Positions 1 through 9,278 of a DNA stretch of 64,000 nucleotides are shown one piece after another (position 1 is the stretch's first letter; every line of letters starts with the position of its first letter). The notes beneath the pieces were generated by a model that saw only the letters and a list, made by a program, of their open reading frames with translations, was not told where the DNA came from and did no database searches. Position numbers and translations under genes: made by a program. The DNA is taken from the NCBI GenBank assembly GCA_937959115.1, contig CALGAW010000005.1, positions 1 through 64,000 on the forward strand, written 5' to 3'. This stretch comes from an uncultured Saprospiraceae bacterium (lineage in GTDB: Bacteria > Bacteroidota > Bacteroidia > Chitinophagales > Saprospiraceae).

Positions 1-330
1 ATCAATATACACTTCAACCCAAGGAATTAATCTACAAATCTTTGCCTACCTAGAGACCTTGGAAAGCGTTAAGTTTTCCGAGGATCTTCGACCCGCAGGA
101 AAATAGCGACTCAGTAGCTGTGATTTACCAAGGGAAATAACATTCCTGACCTAGGAAAGTGCTACCACAGAGTATACGCTCAATTCACGTCTTATCGATC
201 ACGTAAGTATTCCGTCCTACTCGTTTTTTGATCGTCTGATTTGCACATCCTATTGTATTCTAAGTGGAAGGCAACATCCGTATAAACGCAACAAGGCACA
301 TCAATGTGCGTATATATTACAAATGTAAGC
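1..330 (-). ncRNA. candidate structured RNA, class unknown
   Basis: No convincing reading frame is present, but the stretch folds well when read leftward. A hairpin at 74-103 has outer arms TTTTCC/GGAAAA and inner arms GGGTC/GATCC. Its third inner pair is a G-U wobble on the minus strand but an A-C mismatch on the plus strand, which favours a minus-strand RNA. CCTTGG/CCAAGG and GTAGC/GCTAC arms also pair across the region. A -7-like TACATTTG (minus, 320-327) could start it. I see no tmRNA, RNase P or SRP signature. The left end is cut by the window, so the 3' end is unknown. Confidence 0.35.
320..327 (-). promoter_or_regulatory. -7-like element TACATTTG, leftward
   Basis: The complement reads TACATTTG, matching the Bacteroidota -7 consensus TAnnTTTG. 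There is no clear -33 TTTG at the expected distance. It lies just before the gene-free, hairpin-rich stretch at the left edge and points into it. Confidence 0.3.
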
Positions 331-384
331 ATCAATTTACAACATTATACGGTAACATCGCAACGTCTTTGTCCAGTGGTCTAC

Positions 385-1257
385 TTACATTGGATCCCGT
401 ACGCTCCCTGTCCAAATTGACTCATTACAACCATTGATATTCCATGCAAAATGAAAATTATTATTGACTTTAGAAACACTTAGAATGCCAGAGGTGAAAT
501 CTGCAAAGGTTATCGTTGGGACATTGTATTCTAAAAGTAAACAGTTAAGTATCGGTTGATGACCAAAGGGAAGAGTCCCAATAGAATAGTTGCCTAATTT
601 AATCGTATTGATTGAATCCAACGGTAGAGTTAACAGGAAAGTGGTAGCAAGACCAGTATTCTGCTTAAATTTAACGGTGACCTCCTGAAGTAAGGTGTCG
701 GGTTCAATAACATACTTTGCATTGTCCATAAATGGATAATTATATTGTTTTTCCAAGGAAGAATAACAGACGTTACCGATCGGTCCGTTGTTGCAAACCA
801 TAGGTGAAAAACTACTTGGACATATGGTTGTTTTTAAAGGCTTTGAATAAAAATAACTCCCTCCAGAATAATCATATTCTTCCTTTGTAAAGGATTCATT
901 GCAGGGATCATATATATATTTTCTATAGTCACCTGAATTGGAGATTTCAGCTTCCCAATAACCATTCGTTAGCACAAGTGTTACTTCCTCACCAGTTGGA
1001 AGTTTTAGAAGCGAACTACAGTTAATAGAAACCTCAAAATATTGTGGACTATTGCAACTGAGGATACCATAATGATCTACTCCATAATTATGGTCATACT
1101 GGTAACCATACATTTCAAAATTAAAGATAGTTGAGTCCTGACAGCTGGTTTCTTCAGTAGGACAATTGGGGCATTCTGGATCCCCCTTACAACAGCTAGA
1201 CACAACAAAAATTGAGACAAGAACAATTAGTAGTAGGAAACTGGTTGATTTTGTCAT
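385..1257 (-). CDS. hypothetical secreted lipoprotein
   Basis: A 290-residue protein of unknown function. The N-terminus is a type II signal peptide: Lys near the start, about 16 hydrophobic residues, then VSSCC with the lipid-attachment cysteine at about 22. A cysteine-rich stretch (CCKGDPECPNCPTEETSC) follows, then a beta-rich body with several more cysteines that could form disulfides after export. No domain was recognised. It is the last gene of a minus-strand block and is separated from the DUF5686 gene by 133 nt, so it may have its own promoter, though none is clear. The ATG is the only sensible start because the signal peptide begins there. Confidence 0.7.
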   Translation of the reverse strand: MTKSTSFLLLIVLVSIFVVSSCCKGDPECPNCPTEETSCQDSTIFNFEMYGYQYDHNYGVDHYGILSCNSPQYFEVSINCSSLLKLPTGEEVTLVLTNGYWEAEISNSGDYRKYIYDPCNESFTKEEYDYSGGSYFYSKPLKTTICPSSFSPMVCNNGPIGNVCYSSLEKQYNYPFMDNAKYVIEPDTLLQEVTVKFKQNTGLATTFLLTLPLDSINTIKLGNYSIGTLPFGHQPILNCLLLEYNVPTITFADFTSGILSVSKVNNNFHFAWNINGCNESIWTGSVRDPM

Positions 1258-1390
1258 GAGATTCTTTTATTCTTTAGTCCAATTTGAATAAAAAATGTTA
1301 CATAATATATGAAATTACGTTATTAAAAGACACGTTCTTTACAGAAGTCTGACGGTTGAACTAAACAATCACTCCAAGAACACGAATCGC

Positions 1391-3910
1391 CTAAAAATTA
1401 AAATCGAGCGACCCGCGCACAGAAAACCGTTGTGCGTCAGGATTGTCAAAATAGTTTAACCGCCAGATCGCATCTACCCGAAACACCTTGAATATATTTT
1501 CAATGCCAATACCGCTTTCCATGTAAGGAACTGGGCCCGGCGCACGTATTCCAATCGTCTTACCGAAATCAGCAAAATTTAGTTGATTGGCTGCCAAATT
1601 CTTATCAGACAGTGAACCAACTACAGCGTTGAAGTGCCCCACCATTCGCCATTCTAGCTTACGAACCAAGGGAATACGGTTGAAGAACCAACCATCTAAA
1701 TGATGCTGAATCTGTAAGCTGGAATACTTGTCACTCACAAACTCAAAACGGTTCATCGCATTAAAGGTAGTTTGACCGAAGACAAAGGTTTCGTTGCCTG
1801 GATGTGTCTCTAGTAACAAGTAGGGAAGTTGACCGAATATCGCACCAGCTTTGAAGTTATACTCCACCCAACCCAGCGGATTGATGTAAAAGAAATGATC
1901 CACCCCAAATACGATTTTCTGATAATTGTACTGAGAACCTAGAATTCCAGGGACACCAAAGGTAAACTGCAAATTCATGATCGGATATTTAGAACCAATA
2001 CTCAACCGATCAAATGCGCCTTGAATGATCCGTTCTTTAAACGCATATCTTGTATTGAGTACGATTTCAGCAGTTGTCACGGTTGTGTCTACACGAAGTG
2101 GGTCAATCGGATTTGGCATGTACTTAAAATCAAGCCCTGATCCCTTTCGGCTGTAAGGATCCATCCTTCTGTGCATCAGTGTTACTTTGTTTGAAAAGCC
2201 TCGTTTCCAATCGTGTTCCAACCGAAGTTTTACTTCGTTCATGTGCAGGAGCTTCTCAAACACTGTTTTATTTCCAAGAGAATCCACTGGTCGGTATCGG
2301 TAAAAACCAGAGAGCACCGAGCCTGTATTTACTTCTTCACTACTGTTGTTGGTATAGCTCACAGCATCAAGGTAGTAGCCGCTTAACTGAGTTCGCCGAA
2401 CGCCTTTTCGGACATTCCATTGAAAATTGCCCCCATACTTGAAACGCTTGTCCCTGAAACCGTATGCCACGCTTGTCTCTAGTCGCAAGGTCTTGCTCCA
2501 CTTATTGCTTGTGCCGACGGCCATTCGAAGCCGGCTTCCTTCTACCTCGTTTGCGCTGTATATGTTATAATATTTGCCAAACTCAATTGGTCCTGCTAGT
2601 ATCCAGCCAGATCCAAGCGTATAAAATAAGTTGGCGTACGTCTTATAGATCGGCACTTCTTGAATGCTATCAATCATCTCGTAGATACCTATTTCATTCT
2701 CTTCGAGCTCCTCATGCCTTGAATTATCCCAGAAATCATCTGATTGCTCAAGTTTTTCTAACTTATATTCTTCTGGATCTACTTCCGTGTAGGCGCTTGT
2801 TGTCTCCTCGCTGTTTACTTTATAATTTTTAAACATACTGGTCCGCCGACCGATGACTCCAGGCGTATTTCCAATAGCATCAAAGTCAATCACCATTTTG
2901 CTCTTGGCTGGTAGCCACAAGGAATCTTGCTTCAGGTTAAATTCATCATAGATGATTACACGACTTACGTAGTTGATGTTAATATCTTCGCTCATCCGCA
3001 TATTTACACGCTGTACGGCAAAGATGCTATCTGCCACCCAAAAATCACCATAAAATGTATTATCCTGCTTTCGTTTGGGCTTGAATTTTAGTTTATAGCT
3101 TTTATAGCCGTCGATCACCATACTATCCAAGATGTAGTATTCATAATACTGAAGGCCACTATTGGCAAAAGGACTGACTAGGGACTTTCCAATCACATCG
3201 ATCCAATTGTCATAAACGTTATACTTTTCCTGAAACTTATTTAGAAAATCAACAAGCGTTTGATTTGTAACACCAGAAACCTTCATTGCGGTCGGTATTT
3301 CCTTCAGTGGTTGACCTTTTACGTAGTAAACATCATAAAGCGTTTCGGTAATAAAAGCGGGCAGGAACGGAACTTCATCAGAAATAGAATCAATGTTATC
3401 AAAAACAAAATCGAATTGCTTCAACAACTTTCGATTGGTTATCATTTCAACCTTATCAATGTCTAGTTCCAATTTTGTATAATTCTCACATTCATAGGAA
3501 GGTAAGTTAGAAACATCGTTAATTGGCTTATTCTTTATGATACCTCGTACAATGGCATTTGCAGGGTTTTCTCCAGCAAGAACGACAACCTCAGACAAAC
3601 TGACATTCGATGCCTTCATCTTAAAATCAATCGTCTGTACAGCACTTGCGTAAATCAGCTTCGTCTGATCACTATAGCCAATTGCGCTTACGGTAATACT
3701 ATCGGCAGGTTCGTCAATCGTTAAGGAGTAATAACCATCAATGTCTGAACTAACTCCTGTGGTTGTACCTTTGATGTAAATATTGCAAAACGGCAAGCCC
3801 TCATCTGTATCATAATCAATCACTCGACCATTGATTTCAACACTTTGCGCCCCAAGCGAAAACATTGAAAATAAACTCATTATAATAGTTAAAAACCGTA
3901 TTTGCATCAA
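1391..3910 (-). CDS. DUF5686 / carboxypeptidase-regulatory-like outer-membrane protein
   Basis: An 839-residue protein with a signal peptide (1-22, cleavage near LGAQS). A carboxypeptidase-regulatory-like beta sandwich follows at about 24-110 (EINGRVIDYDTDEGLPFCN, then TTTGVSSDIDGYYSLTI), of the kind found at the start of TonB-dependent receptors. The rest matches the DUF5686 family of Bacteroidota. The second half has alternating polar/aromatic strands and the protein ends in ...LDFNF; a terminal Phe is the usual signal for outer-membrane beta-barrel assembly. There is no TonB-dependent plug. Its exact role is unknown; the family is inferred to sit in the outer membrane. A one-mismatch -7 element (TACTTTAG, minus, about 3950) lies 40 nt upstream. 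Confidence 0.85.
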   Translation of the reverse strand: MMQIRFLTIIMSLFSMFSLGAQSVEINGRVIDYDTDEGLPFCNIYIKGTTTGVSSDIDGYYSLTIDEPADSITVSAIGYSDQTKLIYASAVQTIDFKMKASNVSLSEVVVLAGENPANAIVRGIIKNKPINDVSNLPSYECENYTKLELDIDKVEMITNRKLLKQFDFVFDNIDSISDEVPFLPAFITETLYDVYYVKGQPLKEIPTAMKVSGVTNQTLVDFLNKFQEKYNVYDNWIDVIGKSLVSPFANSGLQYYEYYILDSMVIDGYKSYKLKFKPKRKQDNTFYGDFWVADSIFAVQRVNMRMSEDININYVSRVIIYDEFNLKQDSLWLPAKSKMVIDFDAIGNTPGVIGRRTSMFKNYKVNSEETTSAYTEVDPEEYKLEKLEQSDDFWDNSRHEELEENEIGIYEMIDSIQEVPIYKTYANLFYTLGSGWILAGPIEFGKYYNIYSANEVEGSRLRMAVGTSNKWSKTLRLETSVAYGFRDKRFKYGGNFQWNVRKGVRRTQLSGYYLDAVSYTNNSSEEVNTGSVLSGFYRYRPVDSLGNKTVFEKLLHMNEVKLRLEHDWKRGFSNKVTLMHRRMDPYSRKGSGLDFKYMPNPIDPLRVDTTVTTAEIVLNTRYAFKERIIQGAFDRLSIGSKYPIMNLQFTFGVPGILGSQYNYQKIVFGVDHFFYINPLGWVEYNFKAGAIFGQLPYLLLETHPGNETFVFGQTTFNAMNRFEFVSDKYSSLQIQHHLDGWFFNRIPLVRKLEWRMVGHFNAVVGSLSDKNLAANQLNFADFGKTIGIRAPGPVPYMESGIGIENIFKVFRVDAIWRLNYFDNPDAQRFSVRGSLDFNF

Positions 3911-4008
3911 TCCTTTATATTGTTTTTCCCTCTCACTTCAATTTTCGTGCTAAAGTACGATTTTCTTAAATATAAGTTTTGTGGGAAGTAAGTAAACCAA
4001 TAATAATG

Positions 4009-5208
4009 TCAGCTCAAGACATTCTCATACAATTGAATCAATTCACGAGTTACCTTCTGAATCGAAAACAGCCCAATCGCCTTCTCGCTGGTTTCTTTTC
4101 TTAGTAAAAAACGGTCCTCAGTCATTAGTTCAAGGACATTCCGACCAAGGGCTTCAATGTCTTCTACAGCACACAGCAATCCGTTTTCCCCATGCTTGAT
4201 TAAATCGCTCACACCACCTACATCAAAAGCAGCAACGGGTGTACCACAAAACAGGCTCTCCATAACCGTATACGGTAGATTATCAGCAAAGGTAGGGGTG
4301 ACGTAGACGTTAGCCGCATTGTACAACAGACTCATCTTTTCAGTACCATCAATGTATTCAAAGTGTTGATAGTCAAGTGTAATCTCGGTTCCGTCAACCG
4401 TTCCATTACCTACAATTAAAAATAGATAGTCCTCAGTATTGGGTTGATTACTAAGGAGTTGGATCATCTTGATGTATTGGTCTAATCCTTTCAACGGACG
4501 ATCTAGGAAATCAGCAATGAACAATACAATTTTCTTGTCGAGTGGTAAGCCAAGTGATTGGCGAGCGTCGCTTCTGTTCTTTACCGTAAACAGGTCACCT
4601 TCCAAGCCATTGGGTAATAAGTGAACGGGACAGTCAGCAGTCCGCTTATCTTCTGTTAATCGTTTTGTGAGCCAAGAGGAGGGCGCAGTCAAATGTACGG
4701 TTTGCTTGGTCAAAAAATCAGTTAGATGCGTGTTGAAAACCTTAGAATAGTCCTTGTAAGCTTCAAAGGGAAATCCGTAAGCACAGTGGCAACCATCCAA
4801 CAAAATACATTCGTCATGCTGTGTCCAAATCACAGGCTTTGTGTTTTGCCTCAAAAAGCTAGGGAGATCAAGCAACTCATAAGTCCAGTGCAAGTGAATC
4901 AAATCGGCGGCCTGATAGGCGGGATGCTTGGTGATATCAAAAGGAGACACAGAAAAGCTGTACCGCTCAGGAGATTTTGGTTTACTAGAAAGCTTGAATT
5001 TTCTAAAGAGTTTATGCTTCAGATTGCGGAGTTGGGTGCTCGCAGATCCATAGTGTTCATCAATGGTGTGGATGCCTTGTTCCTCAAGGCTTGCATTTCT
5101 GAAGAGTATTGTAGAATCAATGCCTTGCTTAAGCAATTCTCGGTGATAGGAGATGGCAGCTTTTCCCGCGCCTCCCCTCGCATATGTGCAAACTTGTAAA
5201 ACTTTCAC
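4009..5208 (-). CDS. glycosyltransferase family 4 (GT-B fold)
   Basis: A 399-residue, probably cytosolic enzyme predicted to move a sugar from a nucleotide donor to a surface glycan or lipid-linked acceptor. The N-terminal Rossmann half opens with MKVLQVCTYARGGAGKAA, the glycine-rich acceptor loop of GT4 enzymes that work on outer polysaccharide. The C-terminal half has DRPLKGLD (about 236-243), NAANVYVTPTFADNLP and the donor-site segment ESLFCGTPVAAFDVGG with Glu317 and a downstream GENGLL. Length is normal for the family. It follows the Cfa-type methyltransferase gene by 133 nt on the same strand. Donor and acceptor cannot be predicted. Confidence 0.88.
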   Translation of the reverse strand: MKVLQVCTYARGGAGKAAISYHRELLKQGIDSTILFRNASLEEQGIHTIDEHYGSASTQLRNLKHKLFRKFKLSSKPKSPERYSFSVSPFDITKHPAYQAADLIHLHWTYELLDLPSFLRQNTKPVIWTQHDECILLDGCHCAYGFPFEAYKDYSKVFNTHLTDFLTKQTVHLTAPSSWLTKRLTEDKRTADCPVHLLPNGLEGDLFTVKNRSDARQSLGLPLDKKIVLFIADFLDRPLKGLDQYIKMIQLLSNQPNTEDYLFLIVGNGTVDGTEITLDYQHFEYIDGTEKMSLLYNAANVYVTPTFADNLPYTVMESLFCGTPVAAFDVGGVSDLIKHGENGLLCAVEDIEALGRNVLELMTEDRFLLRKETSEKAIGLFSIQKVTRELIQLYENVLS

Positions 5209-5341
5209 GGTGTTCTGTTTATCGCACTGCCAAGTTACTTATTCTTACCTAGAAAAGAAATCCGTTGTGTATTAATAACAGAAGTTTCGTAGTCGTTCAG
5301 ATTTGCAAATGATTTCATTTTCGCCTATCCGCCAAGCATGT

Positions 5342-6580
5342 TTACTTCACCATTTTCTTTTTCTTTTTGGTTTTATACTCTGTCATTACCTTGTCCGTAG
5401 TCGTCGCAGAAGAAACAGATGTAGAGTTTGCAAACCTTTTGTTTTCACCAAGAGCCATTTTACCGATATAACGGTTTCTAGGGATTTTGTTGATGTTTTT
5501 ATGACAAATTATTTGGTAAGCAGAAGAACCACCAATAGCTGCTATTCTTACAGACCAACCTAAAAAGACTTGATACATTCTAAACTGCATCAACCCGTAT
5601 TTTGCAATGACTTTATCTTTGTTGCTCATCCAGTTGTCATACCATGCAGCAATCGTTTTACTGTAGTGAATGCCAACGTTTTCTACGGTATGAATTTCAA
5701 AACCAGCTTTTTCTATTTTTCTCAAATCCCAACTCACTGGCATACTAGCATCGGCACCAGGGAAAATATATTCATTCATAAATAATCCCCAAACAATTGT
5801 TTCTTGGTCTGGACCATAAAGAAGTGACTTTCTTTCTCTTAACGCAGCAATTTGTAAATAGAAAATTCCGTCGTCCTCCAGCAAATCATAAATTTGCTCC
5901 ATAAATGTTTGAAACTTCCTTACACCTACGTGCTCTGCCATTTCCAAACAAGAAATCTTATCATATTTTTTCTTCGGAATATCTCTGTAATCACATAACA
6001 AGATTCTAGCTTGATCCTCCGTTCCATTTTCTTTAATTAGGTTGTTACCCCAATCCGCTCCAGCGGGTGCTATTGTTACACCAGTGGTATCCATATTGTA
6101 GTTTTTAGCCATGTGCGCAACCAATGTTCCCCACCCACAACCAATATCAAGAAGTTTCTCGCCTTCTTTTAACTGCATTTTCTGAGCAATTAAATCAAGT
6201 TTGTTGTCCTGTGCTTGCTCAAGTGTTTCCTCATCATTTTTATAGTATCCAGAAGTGTAAACCATTCGTGGACCTAAAAACCATCTAAAAATATCGTTTT
6301 GGTCATCATAATGACTTTTTATTGTCGCCTCATCCATTTTCTGTGAGTGACTCAAGACTTCAGGTAGAAATTCAGTAATAAAAAATTTGTAGTGATGACT
6401 GACAAATCCAAAATTGCAAACTTCCTTAATGTTGTGAATAAAGTCCATGAAATCTCCTTTCATGTCAATATCTCCTTTCATGTAATCTTCTGTCCAGTGA
6501 CCAGCTTGCACTTTGTCACCAGAATACCTTTTAGTTAGTTTAGGGTTTTTTACTTCTACGTAGTCGGAAATTTTTGCCAT
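5342..6580 (-). CDS. cyclopropane-fatty-acyl-phospholipid synthase family methyltransferase
   Basis: A 412-residue SAM-dependent enzyme of the Cfa family, which adds a methylene or methyl group to double bonds of membrane acyl chains. Visible landmarks are the family entry segment HYDDQNDIFRWFLGPRMVYTSGYY split over residues 90-113, SAM motif I LLDIGCGWGTLVAHM (143-157), EMAEHVGVRKF near 213, YIFPGADASMP, and HYSKTIAAWYDNW near the C-terminus. E. coli Cfa has an extra N-terminal domain; this version is shorter there and ends in a lysine-rich tail (TKKKKKMVK) that could touch phospholipid head groups. Cyclopropanation is likely, but methylation of another lipid cannot be excluded. It sits between two glycosyltransferase genes. 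Confidence 0.85.
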   Translation of the reverse strand: MAKISDYVEVKNPKLTKRYSGDKVQAGHWTEDYMKGDIDMKGDFMDFIHNIKEVCNFGFVSHHYKFFITEFLPEVLSHSQKMDEATIKSHYDDQNDIFRWFLGPRMVYTSGYYKNDEETLEQAQDNKLDLIAQKMQLKEGEKLLDIGCGWGTLVAHMAKNYNMDTTGVTIAPAGADWGNNLIKENGTEDQARILLCDYRDIPKKKYDKISCLEMAEHVGVRKFQTFMEQIYDLLEDDGIFYLQIAALRERKSLLYGPDQETIVWGLFMNEYIFPGADASMPVSWDLRKIEKAGFEIHTVENVGIHYSKTIAAWYDNWMSNKDKVIAKYGLMQFRMYQVFLGWSVRIAAIGGSSAYQIICHKNINKIPRNRYIGKMALGENKRFANSTSVSSATTTDKVMTEYKTKKKKKMVK

Positions 6581-6669
6581 AATAGTTTGTTAGTTTTTGC
6601 TCTTCTAATCTTTAACGAAGGTTTGATTTTAAATCAAGATGTGGTAAGCAGTATAACTTTGTTGTTCTG

Positions 6670-7602
6670 TTAAGTTCGTACAAAGTTACGTATTCTTATG
6701 GGGATCGTTCGTAGTTTCAACAAAATTCGTTCAGGAATCGTCTTATTATTTATTTTTTTATAGAAGGAACGAGCAAGAGAGCGCACCGCTGCATTCTCAC
6801 TTAAGGGAAGCTGGCGCACTTCTAATGAGGCTAAGGGTTGATCAATCAAATAATCAAAATTGATGTCAGAATGCATCCCACTTCCATCCCAGCCAATGTT
6901 TTTGACCAATGATTTCTTAGGATGTAAGCAAAGGCCATTTTGCAAAAACACAGTGGAATACCATTTAATGGCCCAAGTGTTGAGTTCACCAGTAATATTG
7001 CGTTCCAATTGGTTCGCAAAGTTTTCTGTTCCTTCAATATTGAATTTTTCCAACTGGTTTGTTGATTTGATTTCGTCCAATAAAGATTGTGGATTGGTTT
7101 GAAGGGTTGACCAAGCACGTTCCCATGTCGCCCAACCATGGCAGGAACAAACATTAAAGAAAAAAGTGTCAGGCAAAGGTTCTTTTAAAGGAAGAATGGA
7201 TGCTGCAATGTGCATGACCTCTTCTTGCTGATCATAAAGCGCAAGCGCATCATTCATATACTGAAGAAAACCAGCACTGGCGACCAAGTCATCTTCTAGT
7301 ACAATCACTTTTCCATGCTGCTTTACCACTGTGGTAATGCCATTAATGATGGATGATGCTACCCCGATGTTTTTCGGGGCTTCGATGATATGTACTTCCT
7401 TGCACCATTTGCGTTCGTGCAATACTGCACGCACGAGTTCTACTTTCTTCTGATTAGTGGTATCGTTTTGCTTGGCACCATCAGAATAAACATAAAGCAC
7501 TGACTGATCTGCGAGATGGCATTTCGACAGTGCTTCTAACGTCATTCGGGTATGCCAAGGACGATTGAAGACAAATAAAACGATTGGTGCTAGCGTTGTC
7601 AT
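6670..7602 (-). CDS. GT2-like / GNT-I-type glycosyltransferase
   Basis: A 310-residue enzyme with a GT-A fold. It starts APIVLFVFNRPWHTRMTLEAL, the usual opening of bacterial sugar transferases related to GNT-I. It then has YVYSDGAK, an acceptor strand with NIGVASSIING, and the metal-binding acidic cluster VIVLEDDLVAS at about 97-107. A second cluster, CSCHGWATWERAW, is typical of this subfamily. The partner lipoprotein gene ends 12 nt before this start, so the two are probably co-transcribed. It is likely involved in surface glycan or glycolipid assembly; specificity is unknown. Confidence 0.8.
   Translation of the reverse strand: MTTLAPIVLFVFNRPWHTRMTLEALSKCHLADQSVLYVYSDGAKQNDTTNQKKVELVRAVLHERKWCKEVHIIEAPKNIGVASSIINGITTVVKQHGKVIVLEDDLVASAGFLQYMNDALALYDQQEEVMHIAASILPLKEPLPDTFFFNVCSCHGWATWERAWSTLQTNPQSLLDEIKSTNQLEKFNIEGTENFANQLERNITGELNTWAIKWYSTVFLQNGLCLHPKKSLVKNIGWDGSGMHSDINFDYLIDQPLASLEVRQLPLSENAAVRSLARSFYKKINNKTIPERILLKLRTIPIRIRNFVRT
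6681..6688 (-). promoter_or_regulatory. candidate -7 element for the Cfa-type gene
   Basis: The complement reads TAACTTTG, a match to TAnnTTTG. It lies inside the last codons of the upstream glycosyltransferase gene and about 100 nt before the Cfa-type start codon. No -33 element is clear. Confidence 0.3.
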
Positions 7603-7614
7603 GTTGCCTTGGGA

Positions 7615-8517
7615 CTATTCCACAATACCAATCAATCCTCTGAGGCCCATATCAACTACTGGCTCAACGGTTAAGTCGGTAGCATCCATATCCCATTCTC
7701 CATTGCCGTTCTGGTCGATCCACTCAAAGCTGTTGTTCGCGGAGAAAGAAAGAGTGATGGTGACATCTTCGGTCTCATTCCCTGTGATTTCAACTGGTTC
7801 GGATAGATTTCCGCCCACTACGCAAGAGCCTACTGGGATCTGTACATTAAATGGATTGACGACTGTTGTATTTGGAGCTTGTCCCGTAGTAATACTGTTG
7901 TATTGGCTGAGTGGGCTGTCTAGATCCGTTTCAAATGCCCAATACCCTTGTTTTTTATCGTCGTTGACGGTTTCTTCCAGGTTTTTGGGTTTTAGTGTTG
8001 TGATATAGGTGTTAAACCCAACAAAAGAAGCCACTGTTCCATTTTGATTCAGAACATCTCCAATTACTGGTACGTTGAGAATATTATATTTCACATCATA
8101 GTTCTGATAGGCTACAGACACTCTCAAATGGTTGTAAGTGCCTGGCTCAAGACTTGAAAGTGGAATCTGATGCCAGACTTCTCCTTCGTCCTTTATAATG
8201 GCATTAGAGAAGTCGATTGCGTTATCGCCACCTGTCATTGTTTCTTCGCCCATGTATGCTTGTGTTCCTCCTTGGTAAGGTGTGAGATTTGTCTGCACTA
8301 GTTCAATAAAGTGTGCACTCATGCCATTAAAATTGGGGTGCTGTGCTGCATTGCCAGTAGGAATGCCAGTAGGTTGGCCAAAGATGCCTAAACGCTCTTG
8401 TGTATTGTCAAACTTGAATTTAAACTTTAGAAAAGGTCCATCTGTTGTTGGTGGCTCGTCTTTTTTGCAGGAGCAAAATGCTATTGATACAATCAATAAA
8501 AAAAGTAGTTTTTTCAT
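7615..8517 (-). CDS. hypothetical lipoprotein with EF-hand-like loop
   Basis: A 300-residue lipoprotein: signal peptide with the lipobox cysteine in AFCSCKK (about 18). The mature part begins with a beta strand (FLKFKFKFDN) and is beta-rich; its opening is loosely reminiscent of MbnP-type secreted proteins of Bacteroidota, but I cannot confirm that. Near the C-terminus DQNGNGEWDMD has the Asp/Asn spacing of a calcium-binding EF-hand-like or dockerin-like loop, followed by VEPVVDMGLRGLIGIVE. Two cysteines remain in the mature protein. It is divergent from the small lipoprotein at 8746 and runs directly into the GT2-like gene. Confidence 0.72.
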   Translation of the reverse strand: MKKLLFLLIVSIAFCSCKKDEPPTTDGPFLKFKFKFDNTQERLGIFGQPTGIPTGNAAQHPNFNGMSAHFIELVQTNLTPYQGGTQAYMGEETMTGGDNAIDFSNAIIKDEGEVWHQIPLSSLEPGTYNHLRVSVAYQNYDVKYNILNVPVIGDVLNQNGTVASFVGFNTYITTLKPKNLEETVNDDKKQGYWAFETDLDSPLSQYNSITTGQAPNTTVVNPFNVQIPVGSCVVGGNLSEPVEITGNETEDVTITLSFSANNSFEWIDQNGNGEWDMDATDLTVEPVVDMGLRGLIGIVE

Positions 8518-8640
8518 GAAAAGGTGAATTAATTATCAATGATTGACTCAAATAACGGAAGTGGTCAAGTTGTTCGATTATTAAAGTATAAAACTAACAA
8601 TTTATTGTTGAATTGAATTTCTTTAACCATATTTTAACGA

Positions 8641-8648
8641 CAAAAGTA
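8641..8648 (-). promoter_or_regulatory. candidate -7 element for the 7615-8517 lipoprotein
   Basis: The complement reads TACTTTTG, matching TAnnTTTG, in the AT-rich divergent region between two lipoprotein genes. It is about 124 nt upstream of the minus-strand ATG. No good -33 was found. Confidence 0.4.
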
Positions 8649-8745
8649 GTTTTGATAATTGTCTAACTAGTCTGAAAAAGCGCATAATTGAAAATATAGG
8701 AACTTTTAAACAAAAATATAGGTTTATTTAATAAAAACAACAATT

Positions 8746-9150
8746 ATGAAACACCTTGTATTGCTTGGAATTATCCTACTCTCTTTCTGTTCTTGTAAAG
8801 ATATGGTGCAAAATACAAAGACGCTAAACAAGTTTAGAAACGAATTGAAAGCACAGTTCCCAAATGAGTCAATTGGCGTTCTGCATAAACTCAATAAAGG
8901 GCATTTTTCCATTAATTGCGAGGATACGGATGACATCAGCGATGATTTAAATCCCAATACAATCGTTATCGTTTTTAAAAATACTGAGTTAGAAGGAGAT
9001 GAGCAATTTATGGCAGAAGATGTCCTTGGTCAACTAATAAAAACCACAAAATCTGTCTTTGGTGATCAGGTTAAACATGGAAAACTTGTGCTTTCTGACA
9101 ACGGATTCATAGTAACCAGTTCTAGAACTATTGATTTCGATATAGAGTAA
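8746..9150 (+). CDS. small hypothetical lipoprotein
   Basis: A 134-residue lipoprotein of unknown function. The signal peptide MKHLVLLGIILLSFCSC ends in a lipobox with Cys17. The mature part is small and mixed alpha/beta: a charged helix (NTKTLNKFRNELKAQF), then strands such as NTIVIVFKNTEL and a helix around EDVLGQLIKTTKSVFG. It has no catalytic motif and I do not recognise it. An A-rich leader (ATAAAAACAACAATT) precedes the ATG instead of a Shine-Dalgarno. The cysC promoter lies between it and the sulfate operon, so it is probably a separate unit. Confidence 0.68.
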   Translation: MKHLVLLGIILLSFCSCKDMVQNTKTLNKFRNELKAQFPNESIGVLHKLNKGHFSINCEDTDDISDDLNPNTIVIVFKNTELEGDEQFMAEDVLGQLIKTTKSVFGDQVKHGKLVLSDNGFIVTSSRTIDFDIE

Positions 9151-9261
9151 ATGCCTTCACTAGGGACTCGGCCTCCCGAACCGAAAATCTTTAACATCAT
9201 TAAAACAATTCTAAAATAGATTTGCCTTTCATCTACAACTGGTATTCTAATTTTCTTTTTT

Positions 9262-9269
9262 TACCTTTG
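9262..9269 (+). promoter_or_regulatory. -7 element of the cysCDN operon
   Basis: TACCTTTG matches the Bacteroidota -7 consensus and ends only 9 nt before the cysC ATG at 9279. The transcript would therefore have a very short leader. This also argues that the in-frame TTG at 9222 is not the true start. Confidence 0.6.
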
Positions 9270-9278
9270 CAGCCAAAT

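Noticed and set aside
2179-3466. Open frames on the plus strand within the DUF5686 gene
   Set aside because: Out-of-frame shadows of a clear coding sequence; no homology or start signals.
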